Positions 63,252 through 64,000 of a stretch of 64,000 nucleotides of DNA are shown piece by piece. Location of the stretch: assembly GCA_020073565.1 (NCBI GenBank), contig JAIQEY010000035.1, positions 1 to 64,000 on the forward strand, read 5' to 3'. The first letter of the stretch is position 1, and the number at the start of each line of letters is the position of its first letter. The notes beneath the pieces were generated by a model. The model did no database searches, was not told the origin of the DNA, and saw only the letters and a list, made by a program, of their open reading frames with translations. The DNA is from Terriglobia bacterium. GTDB taxonomy: Bacteria > Acidobacteriota > Terriglobia > Terriglobales > Acidobacteriaceae. A program made the translations under genes and the position numbers.

Positions 63252-64000
63252 ATGCATCTTCGCACGCGCGGCTTTCCGAGAGAGCTTGCAATCTCAGTCT
63301 CCATTCTGCCGCCTCGGTGGTTGCGAGTATTCCTGTGTCTTGCGCTGCTTGAGTTCTACGGGGTAGTCACCGTCTCGGCCCAGGAAACTCAGACAGCGCC
63401 AAAGAGTCCAGACGCTCCTTCCACCAGCCAAGCTAGCCGCCCTGCTCCCCGGAGGGTCCCGCCGGTATCCTTGTTCGTGAGGCTGGACAAGAAATCCATC
63501 GTCTTTCCGGACATCGCTGCGGATTCTGCCCGGATGTCGACGGGGAAGAAGTTTGAGCTGTTTGTGGACAATAGTATTTCGTTGCACTCACTGGCTGGAT
63601 CGTCGCTGAGCGCCGCCATCGGCCAAGCTGCCGACTGGCCGCACGGCTACGGGCAGGGCTCGGACGGCTATGCGAAACGTTTTGGGGCGTCGGCGGCGCG
63701 CGAGGCGTCCAGCAATTTCTTTGGAACGTTTCTGCTGGCATCGGCGCTCCACCAGGATCCGCGATTCTTCCCGGAGCGGGACCCCACGTTTGGACAAAGC
63801 TTGAAGTATTCGGTGCAGCGCCTGTTTGTCACCCGCAATGACGAAGGGCGCGACGTTGCCAACTGGTCGGGGCTGGCAGGGCCGCTTCTGTCCGAAGGGC
63901 TGGCAAACGCATATTGGCCAGAGCAGGACCGCACCGCCGGACAGACTTTGCAGCGTTATGGGACCGACCTTGCAGTCCGGCTGGGGGGAAATATGCTCCG
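63252..64000 (+). CDS. Exported hypothetical protein, partial at the right edge
   Basis: I read this open frame from ATG 63252 to the window end without a stop (about 249 residues so far). A basic start leads to a hydrophobic signal (VFLCLALLEFYGVVTVSAQ) and a Pro/Ser-rich linker. A domain with GYGQGSDGYAKRFGASAARE, NFFGTFLLASALHQDPRFFP and NWSGLAGPLLSEGLANAYWP follows. I recall this pattern as a family of exported proteins frequent in Acidobacteriota with no known role. The gene is truncated by the window, not broken. Confidence 0.8.
   Translation, partial: MHLRTRGFPRELAISVSILPPRWLRVFLCLALLEFYGVVTVSAQETQTAPKSPDAPSTSQASRPAPRRVPPVSLFVRLDKKSIVFPDIAADSARMSTGKKFELFVDNSISLHSLAGSSLSAAIGQAADWPHGYGQGSDGYAKRFGASAAREASSNFFGTFLLASALHQDPRFFPERDPTFGQSLKYSVQRLFVTRNDEGRDVANWSGLAGPLLSEGLANAYWPEQDRTAGQTLQRYGTDLAVRLGGNML

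Noticed and set aside
63389..63934. Several minus-strand frames at the right edge
   Set aside because: They are shadows of the plus-strand exported protein that runs off the window end.

Overview
The window is high-GC bacterial chromosome of a kind I associate with Acidobacteriota, probably the Terriglobia/Koribacter side. This is an inference from gene content, not a database result. It rests on the MacB-type permease pairs, the S53 peptidase with Ig-like repeats and a CGGGG stretch, the DUF5916 outer-membrane protein, the exported protein family at the right edge, a Tes-like radical SAM enzyme, and many intergenic palindromes. No rRNA, tRNA, CRISPR array, transposase or phage gene was recognised. 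About 55 protein genes can be supported. Three are absent from a standard long-ORF view: a Flp pilin, a 48-residue membrane protein, and a gene running off the right edge.

Layout. 0.1-4 kb: two ABC permeases and an M16 peptidase on the minus strand. 4.2-10.1 kb: rlmN, a sensor kinase with a degenerate ATPase domain, a NarL-type two-component pair and a Flp pilin. 10.3-17.3 kb: M48 peptidase with TonB, an exported ureohydrolase, small proteins and a B12-dependent acyl-CoA mutase large subunit. 17.6-22.1 kb: a complete glycine cleavage set (gcvT, gcvH, gcvPA, gcvPB). 22.4-25.1 kb: an OmpA protein and a GGDEF protein. 25.4-28.1 kb: a redox operon of a lipoyl-less H-protein-like protein, a ferredoxin and NrfD/HybB. 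28.4-31.3 kb: an accessory stretch with a TPR protein, a Sll1717-type P-loop ATPase and two antitoxin-like genes between direct repeats. 31.4-34.4 kb: thiolase and acyl-CoA dehydrogenase. 34.5-40 kb: a CgeB-like glycosyltransferase, small genes, and a histidine kinase with an NtrC-type regulator.

40.2-64 kb: an S53 peptidase, a Tes-like radical SAM enzyme, three small membrane proteins, an anti-sigma/ECF sigma pair, then tig-clpP-clpX-lon in the order typical of protein quality control. These are followed by a family 5 uracil-DNA glycosylase, murB, a bacilliredoxin, a DUF5916 barrel, a small protein with a cytochrome c, and a truncated exported protein.

Functionally, central carbon and lipid turnover (glycine cleavage, acyl-CoA mutase, beta-oxidation) sits beside envelope work (TonB, OmpA, MurB, exported peptidases, glycosyltransferase) and proteostasis. 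The most unusual elements are the Tes-like enzyme, a candidate for membrane-spanning lipid synthesis; the redox operon whose H-like protein has Glu in place of the lipoyl Lys; the toxin-less antitoxin pair between direct repeats; and at least eight families of imperfect palindromes that sit almost only between genes.
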